The translations under genes were made by a program, and so were the position numbers. Source: Pseudomonadota bacterium (GTDB lineage Bacteria; Pseudomonadota; Gammaproteobacteria; Enterobacterales; Enterobacteriaceae). Taken from it: 64,000 nucleotides of DNA. Where the stretch lies: assembly GCA_018261615.1 (NCBI GenBank), contig JAGTSE010000015.1, positions 51,759 through 115,758 of the forward strand. The letters are read 5' to 3'. Below are positions 20,623 through 34,412 of this stretch, piece by piece. Below the pieces are notes generated by a model. That model saw only the letters and a list, made by a program, of their open reading frames with translations. It did not search any database and was not told the origin of the DNA. How positions within the stretch are numbered: the stretch's first letter is position 1; each line of letters opens with the position of its first letter.

Positions 20623-21928
20623 TATGGACTACCTCCGTTTTGCAAGTACTGAATCTGGTTTTGGGTTGTTGCTTACATCTATCCGGCATCAGTAATACTA
20701 ACCTGTGCCCAAATGGGTAATCCGCACACAATCGCCTCAACAACTGGACGGCCTCTGAGGTCAATATAATAATCAGGTTCCGATTATGCAGGTGCAGCCT
20801 GTCACCATTTTTTAGTACACTGCAACTCTTCTGGCTGGGTACTAACTTCCAACTGCCTGATACCCGGTATCATTTCTCAGCATCGACCAGATTATTCTCG
20901 CGTTCTTGTTAGCAACTGCCACGGTCGTTTTATTAAACCCGCGCCGTTCCTTCAACTGGTTAACCCACTGATGCAGGCAACCATCCTTGTTATTCGTGGC
21001 AACTCTGACGACAGCGCGGGCACCATGAATAAAAAGTGTCCGTAGATGCTTGTCGCCTTTTTTCGTCATATTCATCAGCACCTGCCTGTCGCCACTCGAG
21101 TGCTGGCATGGAACCAGACCAAGCCATGCAGCAAAGTGACGACCATTCTTAAATTCAGTTCCTTTGCCAATAGCAGCAACAACGGCCGTGGCTGTTTTAG
21201 GACCAATACCTTTCACTTTGGCAATGCGCTGACAGGCTTCTGAGTGCCTGAACACAACATCAATTTCTTTATCAAAAAAAGTTTATACGACGACCAAAGT
21301 CGTTAAAGAGGTCATAAAGTTCTGCAATCGTCCTGCGCATTCTGTCGCTAAGACCATTTTCTGCATCTTCAAGGATAAGTGGAACGGCACGACGAACTCT
21401 TGAGACTGCCGCACCGATTGTTATTCCCCGATCAAGCAGCAGCCCTCGGATTTGACAGACTGTCGCAGTACGGTGATTGACAATACGCGTGCCTTGCACG
21501 GTGCAGAGCCTGAATATCCTGCTGCTCAGGGCTTTTCGGTGGAACAAACTGCATCGTAGGTTGCATCAGAGCCACAGCTATCGCCTGCGCATCGTTACCG
21601 TCATTTTTTGCCCACGGACAAAAGGTTTTACATACTGAGGGCTAATGACTTTTACTCTATGTCCCAGTTTTTCAAATTCACGTTGCCAGTAAAATGCCCT
21701 TGTGGACGCTTCGATCCCAATCAGACATGCAGGAATATTTGCCACCGTCTGGAGCAATTCTTTTCGACCGGTACGTTTTGTATAAACCGGTTTGCCAGCC
21801 TGGTTTAATCCACAAAGCTGGAAAATATTTTTAGCCAGATCAATACCCAGAAATACGATATTCATGGTGACTCTCCTGCTGAGCATATTTCGTACAGTTA
21901 ACCGCAGTGGGGGGAGGTAGTCCATCCC
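20620..21928 (-). mobile_element. IS110-family (IS1111-type) element inside the IS3 orfA
   Basis: Sub-terminal inverted repeats ATGGACTACCTCC (20624-20636) and GGAGGTAGTCCAT (21913-21925) bound a minus-strand transposase in pieces. The N-terminal DEDD part is MNIVFLGIDLAKNIFQLCGL (start at about 21863). The transposase_20 part with RIAKVKGIGPKTATAVVAAI lies at 20842-21255. Between them the frame is broken more than once, so the transposase is a pseudogene. Sub-terminal repeats are the mark of the IS1111 subgroup. Confidence 0.85.
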
Positions 21929-22660
21929 ATTAATTGGAAATCTAAGTACGGTGGTATGGAAGCTAATAATGTTAAAAGATTAAAAGAACCTGAAAATGAG
22001 AATGCCCGGTTAAAAAAGTTATTTGCTGAAGTCAGTCTGGAAAATCATGCCATGAAGGAGCTTTTCGCAAAAAAAAGGGTTGGTAATAACCGAGAAAAAA
22101 TCCTGTGCCGAACTGTTAACAGCCTCAGGTCTGTCGGTTATTTCAGCCTGTAAACTGATCTCATTACCCCTGGCATCTTTTTATCGACGTAGCACTGACT
22201 GGCGGGAAAAAGATAAGGCTGTGATTGATGCCATTCAGACCGTTCTGGCTGACTCTCCTCGGGCGGGTTTCTGGAAATGCTATTATTTAAGGGAGTTATC
22301 TGCAGTCATAAACGTGACTATCGCGTATATTGTCGTTCAGGCCTGAACCTTAAACGCAGAATTAAAAAATCGTTGCCAAAATGTGAGAATAAGCCGTTAT
22401 CTGTTGTGAATCAGTCGGATATTCAGTAGGTATTGGACTTTATGCATGATGCACTTTATTGCGGTAATCGATTCAGAACGCTGAATATGATTTACGAAGG
22501 AACCCGTGAATGTCTGGCGATTGAAGTCGATACATCATTGCCTGCAGACAGAGTTATCCGTGTACTTGAGCGGCTGAAAGAAGAACGAGGACTGCCCGAG
22601 CAAATCAGGGTCGATAATGGTCCGGAACTTATATCAGTTAACCTGCTGAATTACTGTGAA

Positions 22661-22775
22661 TATACCCGTTATACTTCAAGCTGCATGTGCGTTGGCTCCC
22701 AGTCACTTACTGAAGTAAGTGACTGGGGATTCACTGCGTCGCTGCCTTCCTGCAACTCGAATTATTTAGGGTATA
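22661..22775. repeat. palindromic MITE-like repeat in IS3 orfB (copy 1)
   Basis: A ~115-bp imperfect palindrome bounded by TATACCC and GGGTATA, with a central CAGTCACTTACT/AGTAAGTGACTG hairpin and outer arms TTCAAGCTGCATGTG and CTGCAACTCGAA. GAA flanks both sides. It splits the OrfB reading frame between NLLNYCE and the downstream QQNGFIERF part. It belongs to a short palindromic family common in Serratia, Yersinia and other enterobacteria, and is related to copy 2 inside the gas-vesicle cluster. Confidence 0.8.
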
Positions 22776-23072
22776 GAATCATATTACACTGTGCCATATT
22801 CAGCCGGATAAACCGCAGCAGAACGGATTTATTGAACGGTTCAATGGTTCATTCCGCAGGGAGTTTTTAAATGCTTACCTGTTTGAATCATTAAGTCAGG
22901 TCAGAGAGATGGCATGGTTCTGGCAGCAGGATTATAACCAGAACCGTTCCCATGAAAGTTTAAATAATCTCCCTCCTGAGATATACCGGAAACAGTTAGA
23001 AAACTCTAATCAGGAGTGTCTCAGATAACGGGAAGTGGACACTACCCAACAATATACATAGGAAATCACATT

Positions 23073-23690
23073 ATGTTAAGAATAGAGAGCAAAAACAGTG
23101 ACATCGACATTTATATTAGTGAAATTGAAAATTCGCTTGAGAAATATGAGAAACTATCATTAAGTCATGCAGTTACACAAAATTCTAAAAGTAGAGTTTT
23201 TTCTTGTATATCAAAAATAAAGTCATTACTAGTTATATATAAAGCGCAGGGAACTCCAGTTATCAGGGGGCGAATAAACGAAATCATGGATGACCTGTCC
23301 CTTATGGAGCCGTTATCTTCCCGCGATGGTATGACACCTCTACAGAATCGTGAAGACATACGAGTAAGGCAAGAATTTATACAACTCATATACTGCGATA
23401 AAAAACATTACATATTAAAACGAAATGGAGATATGAACATTGCGGATGGGGAGTATTGTTTTATAGTCCCTGTCTCAGCACCCTGGGAAGTGTGGATGTC
23501 AACAAGAGCAAAAGGAGGGCACACCTCTGTTTCCAGGGGCTGTGATGTCTATTTTGCCGGGGAGTTATTCGTCAGCAATGGAAATCTTGTATTTTGGAAC
23601 AATAATAGTGGGCACTACCGTACTCCAGCGAATTTATCAAGACAAGTCCCTAATATTTTACCTTTTAGCAAATACAGACCAATGTCATAA
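23073..23690 (+). CDS. orphan AT-rich protein of unknown function
   Basis: A 205-residue protein, MLRIESKNSDIDIYISEIEN at the start. The first half is charged and helical; the second half looks like a compact beta-rich domain ending in GELFVSNGNLVFWNNNSGHY, then RTPANLSRQ. The NxSGHYR ending reminds me of C-terminal modules seen in some effector or toxin-like proteins, but I cannot name a family. GGAAA lies about 9 bases before the ATG; an in-frame extension to 23016 lies in the IS end and is rejected. Clearly more AT-rich than the backbone and directly abutting the IS3 right end, so probably horizontally acquired cargo. Confidence 0.6.
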   Translation: MLRIESKNSDIDIYISEIENSLEKYEKLSLSHAVTQNSKSRVFSCISKIKSLLVIYKAQGTPVIRGRINEIMDDLSLMEPLSSRDGMTPLQNREDIRVRQEFIQLIYCDKKHYILKRNGDMNIADGEYCFIVPVSAPWEVWMSTRAKGGHTSVSRGCDVYFAGELFVSNGNLVFWNNNSGHYRTPANLSRQVPNILPFSKYRPMS

Positions 23691-23779
23691 AGTTTTTGCA
23701 CTGTCGCAAAGTTGGTAAGGCTCTGTTGCAAGAATCTGGAGATGATAAACTTATTGCCCATTTTTGCTGACGGAGACGG

Positions 23780-24009
23780 AGCAGTGGGTTAGTCCCGGTA
23801 GATCGGCAACCGCACCTCGTGGCCTGCGGCATCCGGTGCGAGTCTTGCGTGATAGCCGGGAATCACAGCGCCTGTTCCAGCACAATACGGCGGCGGGAAC
23901 ACTGCGAAGCGGAGAGGCCAATCAGCTCGCTCAGCTCCTGGTTGGTTAAACGGCCGTTGGACTGTAGCAGCGTCAGGATCTTCAGATCGAAGTCATCAAT
24001 GTTGTACAT
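23780..24009 (-). pseudogene. N-terminal fragment of an Lrp/AsnC-family regulator
   Basis: From the ATG at 24009 the minus strand reads MYNIDDFDLKILTLLQSNGR, continuing LTNQELSELIGLSASQCSRR, the DNA-binding domain of Lrp/AsnC regulators. A frameshift after VLEQAL gives a stop at 23863. The other frame continues IPGYHARLAPDAAGHEVR before similarity ends near 23780. The ligand-binding RAM domain is missing. With the aminotransferase fragment at 20234 it forms the two ends of a lost regulator-aminotransferase pair. The 23691-23779 stretch shows nothing recognisable. Confidence 0.8.
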
Positions 24010-24078
24010 AGGTCTGCCTGGCGGGCAAAAAAGAGTGGCTAACAGACTACCAGTTTTTTGCCCGGCGCAAAGACGGGA

Positions 24079-24570
24079 TTATTTCAGCGCCAGGTGCGTC
24101 AGCCACAGGCGGGTATCAAACTCAAGCTGGTGATATTGCGGCTCCATATGGCAGCAGAGTTGATAGAAAGCTTTGTTGTGATCCTTCTCTTTCAGATGCG
24201 CCAACTCATGCACCACAATCATCCGCAGGAACGCTTCCGGCGCTTCGCGAAACACCGTCGCCACGCGGATTTCCGCTTTCGCCTTTAGCTTGCCGCCCTG
24301 CACGCGCGAGACCGCCGTATGCAGGCCGAGCGCATTATTCAGTACATGAATTTTGCTGTCGTACATCACTTTATTGACCGGCGAGGCGTTACGCAGATAC
24401 TGGTTTTTCATCTCCTGCGTGTACTGATACAGCGCCTTATCGGTGGTAATGTCATGGCTGAGCGGATAGCGTTTTTGCAGCACCTCGCCAAGCCGGTTCT
24501 GCTCAATAAGCGTGGTTACCTGCGTCAGCAGGGATTCAGGATAGCCCTGAAGGTAGGTAAGCGTATTCAT
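24079..24570 (-). CDS. ygjP: YgjP-family metal-dependent hydrolase (WLM/SprT-like)
   Basis: A 163-residue protein of the YgjP/M48-like metallopeptidase family. The zinc motif HELAHLKEKDHNKAFYQL (residues ~122-139) provides HExxH and the downstream histidine. It matches E. coli YgjP apart from the extreme C-terminus. Divergent from rlmG, 70 bp apart. Substrate unknown. Confidence 0.93.
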   Translation of the reverse strand: MNTLTYLQGYPESLLTQVTTLIEQNRLGEVLQKRYPLSHDITTDKALYQYTQEMKNQYLRNASPVNKVMYDSKIHVLNNALGLHTAVSRVQGGKLKAKAEIRVATVFREAPEAFLRMIVVHELAHLKEKDHNKAFYQLCCHMEPQYHQLEFDTRLWLTHLALK

Positions 24571-24640
24571 GGCGAAATGTGTTTACATCTCCGGATAATT
24601 AAGCGATAAAACGCGCGAATTTTAGCACTTCGGAGGGGCG

Positions 24641-25768
24641 ATGAGCCAGGTTGAGTTAAACGGACAATCATTTACTTTAGACCGCTTTCCTGTCGGCGTG
24701 GAAGAGGCGTCATTACAGGCATGGGACGCGGCGGACGAATATCTGCTGCAGCAGGTGAATGAGGTCGAAGGCCCGGTTCTGATCTTTAACGACAGTTTTG
24801 GTGCGCTGGCCTGTGCGCTGGCGGAGCATCGCCCGGCTTGCATTAATGATTCGTACATTGCCGAATTAGCGACGCAGCATAACCTGCGCATCAATGCGAT
24901 GGATGAAAGCGCCGTCACGCTGCAAGACAGCCTTAGCCCGCTGCCTGCCAACCCGGCGCTGGTGCTGATCAAAGTCCCGAAACAACTGGCGTTGCTGGAG
25001 CAACAACTGCACGCGCTGCGCGACGTGGTGACGCCACAAACGCGGATTATCGCCGGCGCGAAAGCGCGCGATATTCATAGTTCGACGCTGGCGCTGTTCG
25101 AGAAAATTCTTGGCCCAACGACGACCACGTTGGCATGGAAAAAGGCGCGTTTGATCAACTGCACCTTTACTGCGCCTGCGCTCGCTAACGGTTTACAGCT
25201 CGCCAGCTGGAAGCTGGATGGCACCGACTGGACTATCCATAATCATGCCAATGTCTTTTCGCGCAGCGGGCTGGATATTGGCGCACGCTTCTTCCTGCAA
25301 CATCTGCCGGAAGGGATAGAAGGCGAGATGGTAGATCTCGGCTGCGGCAACGGGGTGATTGGCCTGCAACTGCTGGCGCAAAACCCTGGCCGCGTGCTGT
25401 TTGCCGATGAGTCGGCAATGGCTGTGGCATCCGCGCGGCTGAATGTGGAAAGCAATCTCCCGGAAGCGAGCGCACGCAGCGACTTTATGATCAACAACTC
25501 GCTCGCCGGGATTGAGCCGGATCGCTTTGATGCGGTGCTGTGTAACCCACCGTTTCATCAGCAAAGTGCCATCACCGATCACATCGCCTGGCAGATGTTT
25601 AACGATGCGCGTTTTTGCCTGAAATATGGCGGCGAGCTGCGGATTGTTGGCAACCGCCACCTGGATTACTTCCGCAAGCTGAAGCGAGTATTTGGCAACT
25701 GCGAAACGATCGCGACGAACAACAAATTCGTGATCCTAAAAGCGGTGAAAATGCGTAAGAAACGCTAA
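24641..25768 (+). CDS. rlmG: 23S rRNA (guanine-1835-N2)-methyltransferase
   Basis: A 375-residue SAM-dependent methyltransferase that modifies G1835 of 23S rRNA. A pseudo-MTase N-terminal half precedes the catalytic half with [20 protein letters not shown] (motif I) and the target-base motif CNPPFHQQS. It matches E. coli RlmG. Start at the ATG at 24641 preceded by GGAGGGG. Confidence 0.95.
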   Translation: MSQVELNGQSFTLDRFPVGVEEASLQAWDAADEYLLQQVNEVEGPVLIFNDSFGALACALAEHRPACINDSYIAELATQHNLRINAMDESAVTLQDSLSPLPANPALVLIKVPKQLALLEQQLHALRDVVTPQTRIIAGAKARDIHSSTLALFEKILGPTTTTLAWKKARLINCTFTAPALANGLQLASWKLDGTDWTIHNHANVFSRSGLDIGARFFLQHLPEGIEGEMVDLGCGNGVIGLQLLAQNPGRVLFADESAMAVASARLNVESNLPEASARSDFMINNSLAGIEPDRFDAVLCNPPFHQQSAITDHIAWQMFNDARFCLKYGGELRIVGNRHLDYFRKLKRVFGNCETIATNNKFVILKAVKMRKKR

Positions 25769-25785
25769 CGGTTGAATGAGCGTCA

Positions 25786-25816
25786 TGCCTGATGGCGCTT
25801 CGCTTATCAGGCACGC
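25786..25816. repeat. REP element after rlmG
   Basis: TGCCTGATGGCGCTTCGCTT followed by ATCAGGCACG is a compact REP hairpin between convergent rlmG and fadH; it may serve as 3' mRNA protection or terminator. Confidence 0.8.
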
Positions 25817-25872
25817 GATGTTTGCTGCTGTTCCTGGCCGGAGAAGGTGAAGCCGTTCTCCGGCGTTCCGAG

Positions 25873-27996
<2,124 letters not shown>

Positions 27997-28051
27997 TCAA
28001 AATAGTGACCCCGCTTCCCGCAGGGGAAAAGGGGCCGTGTGAGGAGGTAAG

Positions 28052-29653
28052 TCAGGCTTTTTCCGCAAGGCCGGGCGCGCGCCACATTGACGTCGTCAGC
28101 CCACTATCGACCAGGCCTAGCTGATCGGCATAGATTTTTTGCCACTTTAGCATCATGTCGTCGTACAGCTCGCGATGCGCCTGGTTTGGCATGTAGGTCT
28201 GGCTCCAGCGTACCAGCCGCTCGCCGGTTGCCGCCATGTCGTCATACAGCCCGGCACCGAAACCAGCCGCAATCGCGCAGCCCAGTGCGGTCGCTTCTTT
28301 CACTTCCGGTACGCGCACCGGCAAACCGGTAACGTCGCTTAAAATCTGGCTCCACAGTGCCCCTTTTGCGCCGCCGCCAGCAAATACCAGGCTGTCGAAT
28401 TGCACGCCTGAGAAGCGTGAGATCTGCGCCAGGTTACAGGCCGAGACAATAGCGGCGTTCTCTTCCAGCGCGCGAAACAGCGTGGCTTTATTGCATTTTT
28501 CTGCATCGATGGAGAGGTTAATAAACGACGGCGCGGCGTGATACCACTGCTTAAAGTGCATAGCGTCGGAGAAGATTGGCATCACGCCCCACGAACCGGC
28601 GGGCACCCGGCTGGCCATCTCTTCCAGCAGGTGATACGCGTCGATGCCGAGGCGTTCGGCGATCAGCTTCTCTTCCGCGCAGAACGCATCGCGGAACCAG
28701 CGCATGGTCAGCCCAGTAAAAAAGCTGATGGACTCCGCCTGCACCATGCCGGGAATCACATGCGGATTCACGCGGATGTTCATCTCCGGATCGGTGCGCA
28801 CCTGCGGCAGATTAACCACCTGTTGCCAGAATGTGCCGCCAAGCACCGCAGTTTGCCCAGCGCGAACCACACCAAGCCCGAGGCAGCCAAGCTGCACATC
28901 GCCGCCGCCCATAACCACGGGCGTTCCTTCGCGCAGCCCGCACTCTTGCGCCGCCTGCTGCGTCACTTCGCCGAGCAGGCTGCCGGTCTCTTTCACTGGC
29001 GACAGAAGGTCCGCGCGCAGCCCGGCCATATCCAGCAGCTCTGCTCGCCAGTCGCGGGTGAAGAGATCCAGCATGCCGGTGGTTCCGGCGTTGGAAGGAT
29101 CGACTGCCAGCCAGCCGGAGAGGCGCGACGCCAGCCAGTCGCTGATCATGGTCATGGTCGCGGTGTCACGGTAGATATCGGGACGATGGTGCGCCAGCCA
29201 CAGCAGACGGGGCATAGCGCTGAGCGCCAGCGTCTGCCCGGAAACGCTGTAGACTTCGGATTCAAAATGCCAGTCGTGGATCTCTTTGAGTTCAGCCACT
29301 TCGTGGCTGGCGCGGGAGTCGACATTGGCGCAGGCCCAGATGGCATCGCCATTGCGATCGTAGAGCACAATGCCTTCACGCATTGAGCAGCAGGCGACGG
29401 ACTGAATATCCGCGCCGCTCAGGCCAGCTTTGTCCAGCGCCTTGCGGATGCACTGGCAGGCAAGCTGCCAGTTACTGTCGAGATCGAACTCCATTGATCC
29501 CGGCACGTTTTCGACGCTCAGGTGTTTCCATTCGGCCTGGCCTGCGGCGATTTGCCGCCCGGATAAGTCGAAGATCACTGCGCGAATGCTGCCGGTTCCT
29601 GCATCTATTGCCATCAGGTAACTCATGGGCTTGGCCCCCTCGACCAGCGTCAT
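28052..29653 (-). CDS. lsrK: autoinducer-2 kinase
   Basis: A 533-residue FGGY-family sugar kinase closely matching LsrK, which phosphorylates AI-2 (DPD) in the cytoplasm and so activates the Lsr quorum response. Signatures include [26 protein letters not shown]-like [25 protein letters not shown] and the C-terminal ATPase motif [25 protein letters not shown] choice at the N-terminus is open: 29653 or 29626 (MSYLMAID). In E. coli lsrK is followed by lsrR and the lsrACDB transporter; here it is directly divergent from lsrF. Confidence 0.94.
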   Translation of the reverse strand: MTLVEGAKPMSYLMAIDAGTGSIRAVIFDLSGRQIAAGQAEWKHLSVENVPGSMEFDLDSNWQLACQCIRKALDKAGLSGADIQSVACCSMREGIVLYDRNGDAIWACANVDSRASHEVAELKEIHDWHFESEVYSVSGQTLALSAMPRLLWLAHHRPDIYRDTATMTMISDWLASRLSGWLAVDPSNAGTTGMLDLFTRDWRAELLDMAGLRADLLSPVKETGSLLGEVTQQAAQECGLREGTPVVMGGGDVQLGCLGLGVVRAGQTAVLGGTFWQQVVNLPQVRTDPEMNIRVNPHVIPGMVQAESISFFTGLTMRWFRDAFCAEEKLIAERLGIDAYHLLEEMASRVPAGSWGVMPIFSDAMHFKQWYHAAPSFINLSIDAEKCNKATLFRALEENAAIVSACNLAQISRFSGVQFDSLVFAGGGAKGALWSQILSDVTGLPVRVPEVKEATALGCAIAAGFGAGLYDDMAATGERLVRWSQTYMPNQAHRELYDDMMLKWQKIYADQLGLVDSGLTTSMWRAPGLAEKA

Positions 29654-29766
29654 AGATAAAACTGTGATCCCCGTATGGTCGAAAATATAGTTCAGCGCCT
29701 ACGCTTTTGAACAATCTTCAATCACAAAATCAACAGTTCAATCACAGCTTTGCACGGGAGGGAGAG
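29654..29766. promoter_or_regulatory. lsrK-lsrF divergent control region with a direct repeat
   Basis: This 113-bp gap contains two copies of TTCAATCACA (29717-29726 and 29737-29746), spaced exactly 20 bp apart, about two helical turns, plus TTTGAACA just before. A regulator binding one face of the helix is a reasonable inference. In other species lsrR-lsrACDB stands between these genes. Confidence 0.5.
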
Positions 29767-30654
29767 ATGGCGGACCTGGACGATCATAAAGAGGGGAAAG
29801 ATTTTGGCCTTGGCACACCGCAACGGAATGTGCCCTTTACCCTGAAAGGTTGCGGCGCGTTGGACTGGGGCATGCAGTCGCGACTGGCAAGGATCTTTAA
29901 CCCGAAGAGCAATCGCACGGTAATGCTGGCCTTCGATCACGGATACTTTCAAGGGCCAACCACCGGGCTTGAACGTATCGATCTCTCCCTTGCGCCTCTG
30001 TTTGGTGAAACCGATGTGCTGATGTGTACGCGGGGGATCTTACGCAGTGTGGTGCCTCCGGCCACCAACAAACCGGTAGTGCTGCGCGCCTCCGGCGGGA
30101 ATTCAATGCTGACGGAGCTTTCCCATGAATGCGTCGCGGTCACGATAGAAGATGCGCTGCGCCTGAATGTATCGGCTGTAGCGGCACAGGTGTATATCGG
30201 CAGTGAATATGAACATCAGTCAATCGGCAATGTTATCAAGCTTGTTGATGCGGGGAGCCGCTATGGTATTCCAGTGCTTGCGGTGACCGGCGTTGGCAAA
30301 GAGATGACGCGCGATGCCCGTTATTTCTCGCTCGCCAGCCGTATCGCCGCTGAAATGGGCGCGCAGTTTGTGAAAACCTATTTTGTGGAGCAGGGGTTTG
30401 AAAAAGTCACCGCCAGCTGCCCGGTGCCGATTGTTATTGCTGGCGGCAAGAAATTGCCGGAGCAGGAGGCGCTGGAGATGTGTTTCCGCGCCATCGATCA
30501 GGGCGCATCCGGTGTGGATATGGGGCGCAACATCTTCCAGTCCAGCGCGCCGCTCGCCATGCTGAAAGCGGTGAAAAGAGTGGTTCACGACAACATGAGC
30601 GCCCATGAGGCTTATCAGTTCTGGCTGGAAGAAAAACAAGGAGAGCAACCATGA
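29767..30654 (+). CDS. lsrF: 3-hydroxy-5-phosphonooxypentane-2,4-dione thiolase
   Basis: A 295-residue class I aldolase-like enzyme matching LsrF, which transfers an acetyl group from the P-DPD isomer made by LsrG to CoA, ending AI-2 degradation. Signatures: [39 protein letters not shown] and [14 protein letters not shown] near the end. The ATG at 29767 preceded by GGGAGGGAGA fits the K-12 start; a 20-residue upstream extension is not conserved. Its stop overlaps the lsrG start (ATGA). Confidence 0.94.
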   Translation: MADLDDHKEGKDFGLGTPQRNVPFTLKGCGALDWGMQSRLARIFNPKSNRTVMLAFDHGYFQGPTTGLERIDLSLAPLFGETDVLMCTRGILRSVVPPATNKPVVLRASGGNSMLTELSHECVAVTIEDALRLNVSAVAAQVYIGSEYEHQSIGNVIKLVDAGSRYGIPVLAVTGVGKEMTRDARYFSLASRIAAEMGAQFVKTYFVEQGFEKVTASCPVPIVIAGGKKLPEQEALEMCFRAIDQGASGVDMGRNIFQSSAPLAMLKAVKRVVHDNMSAHEAYQFWLEEKQGEQP

Positions 30655-30944
30655 ATGTGACGCTGGTGGAAATCAATATTAAACCCGATTGTGTGGAGGA
30701 TTTTTTGCAAGTGTTTCGCGCTAATCATGAAGGCGCAATCCGCGAGCCGGGCAACCTGCGTTTTGATGTGTTGCAGGATCAGAAAGTAAAAACCCGCTTT
30801 TTTATTTACGAAGCATATCAGGATGATGCTGCCGTTGAGGCGCATAAGAAGACGCCGCATTACCTGGCGTGCGTGGAGAAGCTGGAGGCGCTAATGTCCG
30901 AGCCGCGCAAAAAACGCAGTTTTATTGGTTTGCTACCGGAATAG
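30651..30944 (+). CDS. lsrG: (4S)-4-hydroxy-5-phosphonooxypentane-2,3-dione isomerase
   Basis: A 97-residue ABM-domain (antibiotic biosynthesis monooxygenase-like) protein matching LsrG, which isomerises phospho-AI-2 before LsrF cleaves it. [20 protein letters not shown] opens the ferredoxin-like fold; [15 protein letters not shown] and [10 protein letters not shown] end it. Translationally coupled to lsrF by a 4-bp overlap. Confidence 0.94.
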   Translation: MNVTLVEINIKPDCVEDFLQVFRANHEGAIREPGNLRFDVLQDQKVKTRFFIYEAYQDDAAVEAHKKTPHYLACVEKLEALMSEPRKKRSFIGLLPE

Positions 30945-30989
30945 CGTCAAAAAAAGCTGGATGGTGCAGTGCCTCTCCGGCAGAGGTGA

Positions 30990-31021
30990 TCAGGCCCGGT
31001 AAGCGCGGACACTACCGGGCA
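30990..31021. repeat. REP-like hairpin between lsrG and patA
   Basis: GGCCCGGTAAGCGCGGACAC followed by TACCGGGC is a REP-type palindrome between convergent genes. Confidence 0.7.
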
Positions 31022-31026
31022 CAAGG

Positions 31027-32445
<1,419 letters not shown>

Positions 32446-32452
32446 TTAGTAT

Positions 32453-32468
32453 TGCAGGGATTGCGCCA
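32453..32468 (-). promoter_or_regulatory. sigma-54 promoter of patA
   Basis: On the minus strand TGGCGCAATCCCTGCAAT fits the -24/-12 pattern TGGC-N8-TGC and lies about 47 bp before the TTG start. E. coli patA is known to use RpoN under nitrogen limitation. Confidence 0.8.
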
Positions 32469-32607
32469 CATCGGCGTGGGCGGGTGAAATCGGGATAAAC
32501 ACCAGGGAGAAATGCTGGCGTACAAAATTTAATCATGCCGCCGCGTTAATATTTTGTATCTTTTGTGATTAAAATTTGTACTTGTTTGGCAGGGTTATTG
32601 CATTGCC

Positions 32608-32622
32608 GCACCAGAATGGTGC
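32608..32622. promoter_or_regulatory. NtrC binding site upstream of patA
   Basis: GCACCAGAATGGTGC is an exact fit to the NtrC consensus GCAC-N5-TGGTGC. It sits about 140 bp upstream of the sigma-54 promoter, a normal enhancer distance. Confidence 0.8.
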
Positions 32623-32760
32623 AATTGATGCGCGATGATGGAGCAACTATGTTAACGCTGTTTAGTGGTAACATAGCGAAACTATTAAAAACAGAGAGTT
32701 AACGAGCCCATGAAAATCAGGGTTTTATTGCGAATTGCGATCTAAATCAAATTTAACAAC

Positions 32761-32787
32761 TAAAGATAAATTCATTATCGCCGAAAT
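32761..32787 (+). promoter_or_regulatory. sigma-28 (FliA) promoter of aer
   Basis: TAAAGATA, 11 bp, then GCCGAAAT: close to the flagellar consensus TAAAGTTT-N11-GCCGATAA, about 50 bp before the aer ATG. Confidence 0.85.
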
Positions 32788-32837
32788 AACATTCGCATCA
32801 ATTTTTAACAGCACTATAACCCGCACAGGACGTAACC

Positions 32838-34358
32838 ATGTCTTCTCCTCCTTATGTCAGCCAGCAGCGTTTTATGCTGGATGCTGACACGACTCTGATG
32901 TCAACGACTGACCAGCAAAGCTACATTACTCACGCGAACGACGCTTTTATCCATGCCAGCGGTTACACCCTGGCCGAACTGCTCGACCAGCCCCATAATG
33001 TGGTGCGGCATCCTGATATGCCCAAAGCAGCATTTGCCGATATGTGGTACACCCTCAAACAAGGAGAGCCGTGGAGCGGTGTAGTGAAAAACCGCCGCAA
33101 GAACGGCGATCACTACTGGGTTCGCGCTAACGCCGTACCGATGGTGCGCAACGGTACGACTATCGGTTATATGTCGATTCGTACCCAGGCGACCGATGAA
33201 GAGATTGCCGCGGTTGAACCGTTGTACAAGGCCCTAAATGAAGGGCGCTGTAATAAACGAGTGCATAAAGGGTTGGTGATCAGTAAAGGCTGGTGGGGGA
33301 AACTCGCTTCCTTGTCGCTACGCTGGCGTACGCGCAGCGTAATGTCGCTGCTGTGGCTTGCGCAAATGGCCGGGCTGTGGCTGAGTGGCGCAGGTGGGAT
33401 GGTGCTGGCGATCGGTACGCTGACGATGCTGGTGGGTTGTATGGCCGTTGAGTGGCAGATTGTTCGACCGGCGGAGAATGTTGCCCGGCAGGCGCTCAGC
33501 GTGGCTACCGGCGAGAGCAACAGCATACAGCCGCTGAATCGTAGCGATGAACTTGGGCTGACGTTACGCGCCATCGGCCAACTTGGGCTGATGTGCCGCT
33601 GGTTGATCAATGATGTTTCTGGCCAGGTTAACAGCGTGCTTAGCGGCAGCGAGACGCTAGCTAAAGGCAATGATGATTTGAATGAACGCACTCGCCAAAC
33701 CGTGGTGAATGTGCAGCAGACGGTGGCGACCATGAGCCAGATGGCGGCGTCGCTGCAAACTAACTCGGAAACCGCCTCCGCAGCCGATCAGCTCTCCAGT
33801 TCCGCCAGCAGCGCGGCAACCGATGGCGGTAAAGCGATGGAGACGGTGGTGAAAACCATGGATGAGATTGCCAACAGTACGCAACGTATCGGCTCCATTA
33901 CCAAGCTGATTAACGACATTGCTTTCCAGACCAATATCCTCGCATTGAACGCAGCGGTGGAAGCGGCGCGGGCCGGGGAGCAGGGCAAGGGCTTTGCTGT
34001 TGTAGCGGGTGAAGTTCGCCATCTCGCCAGCCGCAGCGCCAGCGCGGCAAACGACATCCGTAAGCTTATCGACGCCAGCGCCAGCAAAGTGCAGTCTGGT
34101 TACGATCAGGTGCATGCCGCTGGCCGTACGATGGAAGATATTGTCAGCCAGGTGCAGAACGTAACGTCGCTGATTGGGCAGATTAGTCGTTCCACTACTG
34201 AGCAGGTTGACGGGCTTTCCGATCTGACGCGTGCGGTCGCTGAGCTGGATGCAATCACCCAGAAGAATGCCGGTTTAGTAGAGGAAAGCGCTACCGTTTC
34301 GGCGATGGTGAAACATCGCGCTGGTCGCCTGCAGGATGCTGTATCCGTCTTGCATTAA
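32838..34358 (+). CDS. aer: aerotaxis receptor Aer
   Basis: A 506-residue redox-sensing chemoreceptor. The N-terminal FAD-binding PAS domain (residues ~20-120; [36 protein letters not shown]) precedes one hydrophobic membrane hairpin (~165-205), a HAMP region and the signalling hairpin [20 protein letters not shown]. Same length as E. coli Aer; the transmembrane stretch is the most divergent part. It has no periplasmic domain and no C-terminal CheR pentapeptide. Divergent from patA as in K-12. Confidence 0.95.
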   Translation: MSSPPYVSQQRFMLDADTTLMSTTDQQSYITHANDAFIHASGYTLAELLDQPHNVVRHPDMPKAAFADMWYTLKQGEPWSGVVKNRRKNGDHYWVRANAVPMVRNGTTIGYMSIRTQATDEEIAAVEPLYKALNEGRCNKRVHKGLVISKGWWGKLASLSLRWRTRSVMSLLWLAQMAGLWLSGAGGMVLAIGTLTMLVGCMAVEWQIVRPAENVARQALSVATGESNSIQPLNRSDELGLTLRAIGQLGLMCRWLINDVSGQVNSVLSGSETLAKGNDDLNERTRQTVVNVQQTVATMSQMAASLQTNSETASAADQLSSSASSAATDGGKAMETVVKTMDEIANSTQRIGSITKLINDIAFQTNILALNAAVEAARAGEQGKGFAVVAGEVRHLASRSASAANDIRKLIDASASKVQSGYDQVHAAGRTMEDIVSQVQNVTSLIGQISRSTTEQVDGLSDLTRAVAELDAITQKNAGLVEESATVSAMVKHRAGRLQDAVSVLH

Positions 34359-34377
34359 TGTATTATTGCCCTATTAA

Positions 34378-34412
34378 AAACCGCCATACAATACTGTGGC
34401 GGTTTTTTTATC
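34378..34412 (+). terminator. aer terminator
   Basis: AAAACCGCCA, a short loop and TGTGGCGGTTTTTTTA give a strong stem and T-run 20 bp past the aer stop. The remaining 34413-34668 bases are very AT-rich with no gene seen. Confidence 0.9.

Larger units (their letters stand above)
20436..23041 (+). mobile_element. IS3-family insertion sequence, interrupted twice
   Basis: Terminal inverted repeats of about 25 bp begin TGTCCACTCC (20436-20460) and end GGGAAGTGGACA (23017-23041). OrfA starts at 20503 (MKKARFTETQIVNILKLADS) and is broken after SNATYY by another element; it resumes at about 21932 with NWKSKYGGMEANNVKRLK. OrfB pieces include VITEKKSCAELLTASGLSV, the DDE integrase segment IRVDNGPELIS and, after a second insertion, QQNGFIERFNGSF up to the stop at 23026. 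OrfB also contains frameshifts. Not autonomous. Confidence 0.9.

Noticed and set aside
23718..23740. IS6/IS26-type terminal repeat (GGCTCTGTTGCAA)
   Set aside because: Only about 13 bases match and no transposase or second end is seen.
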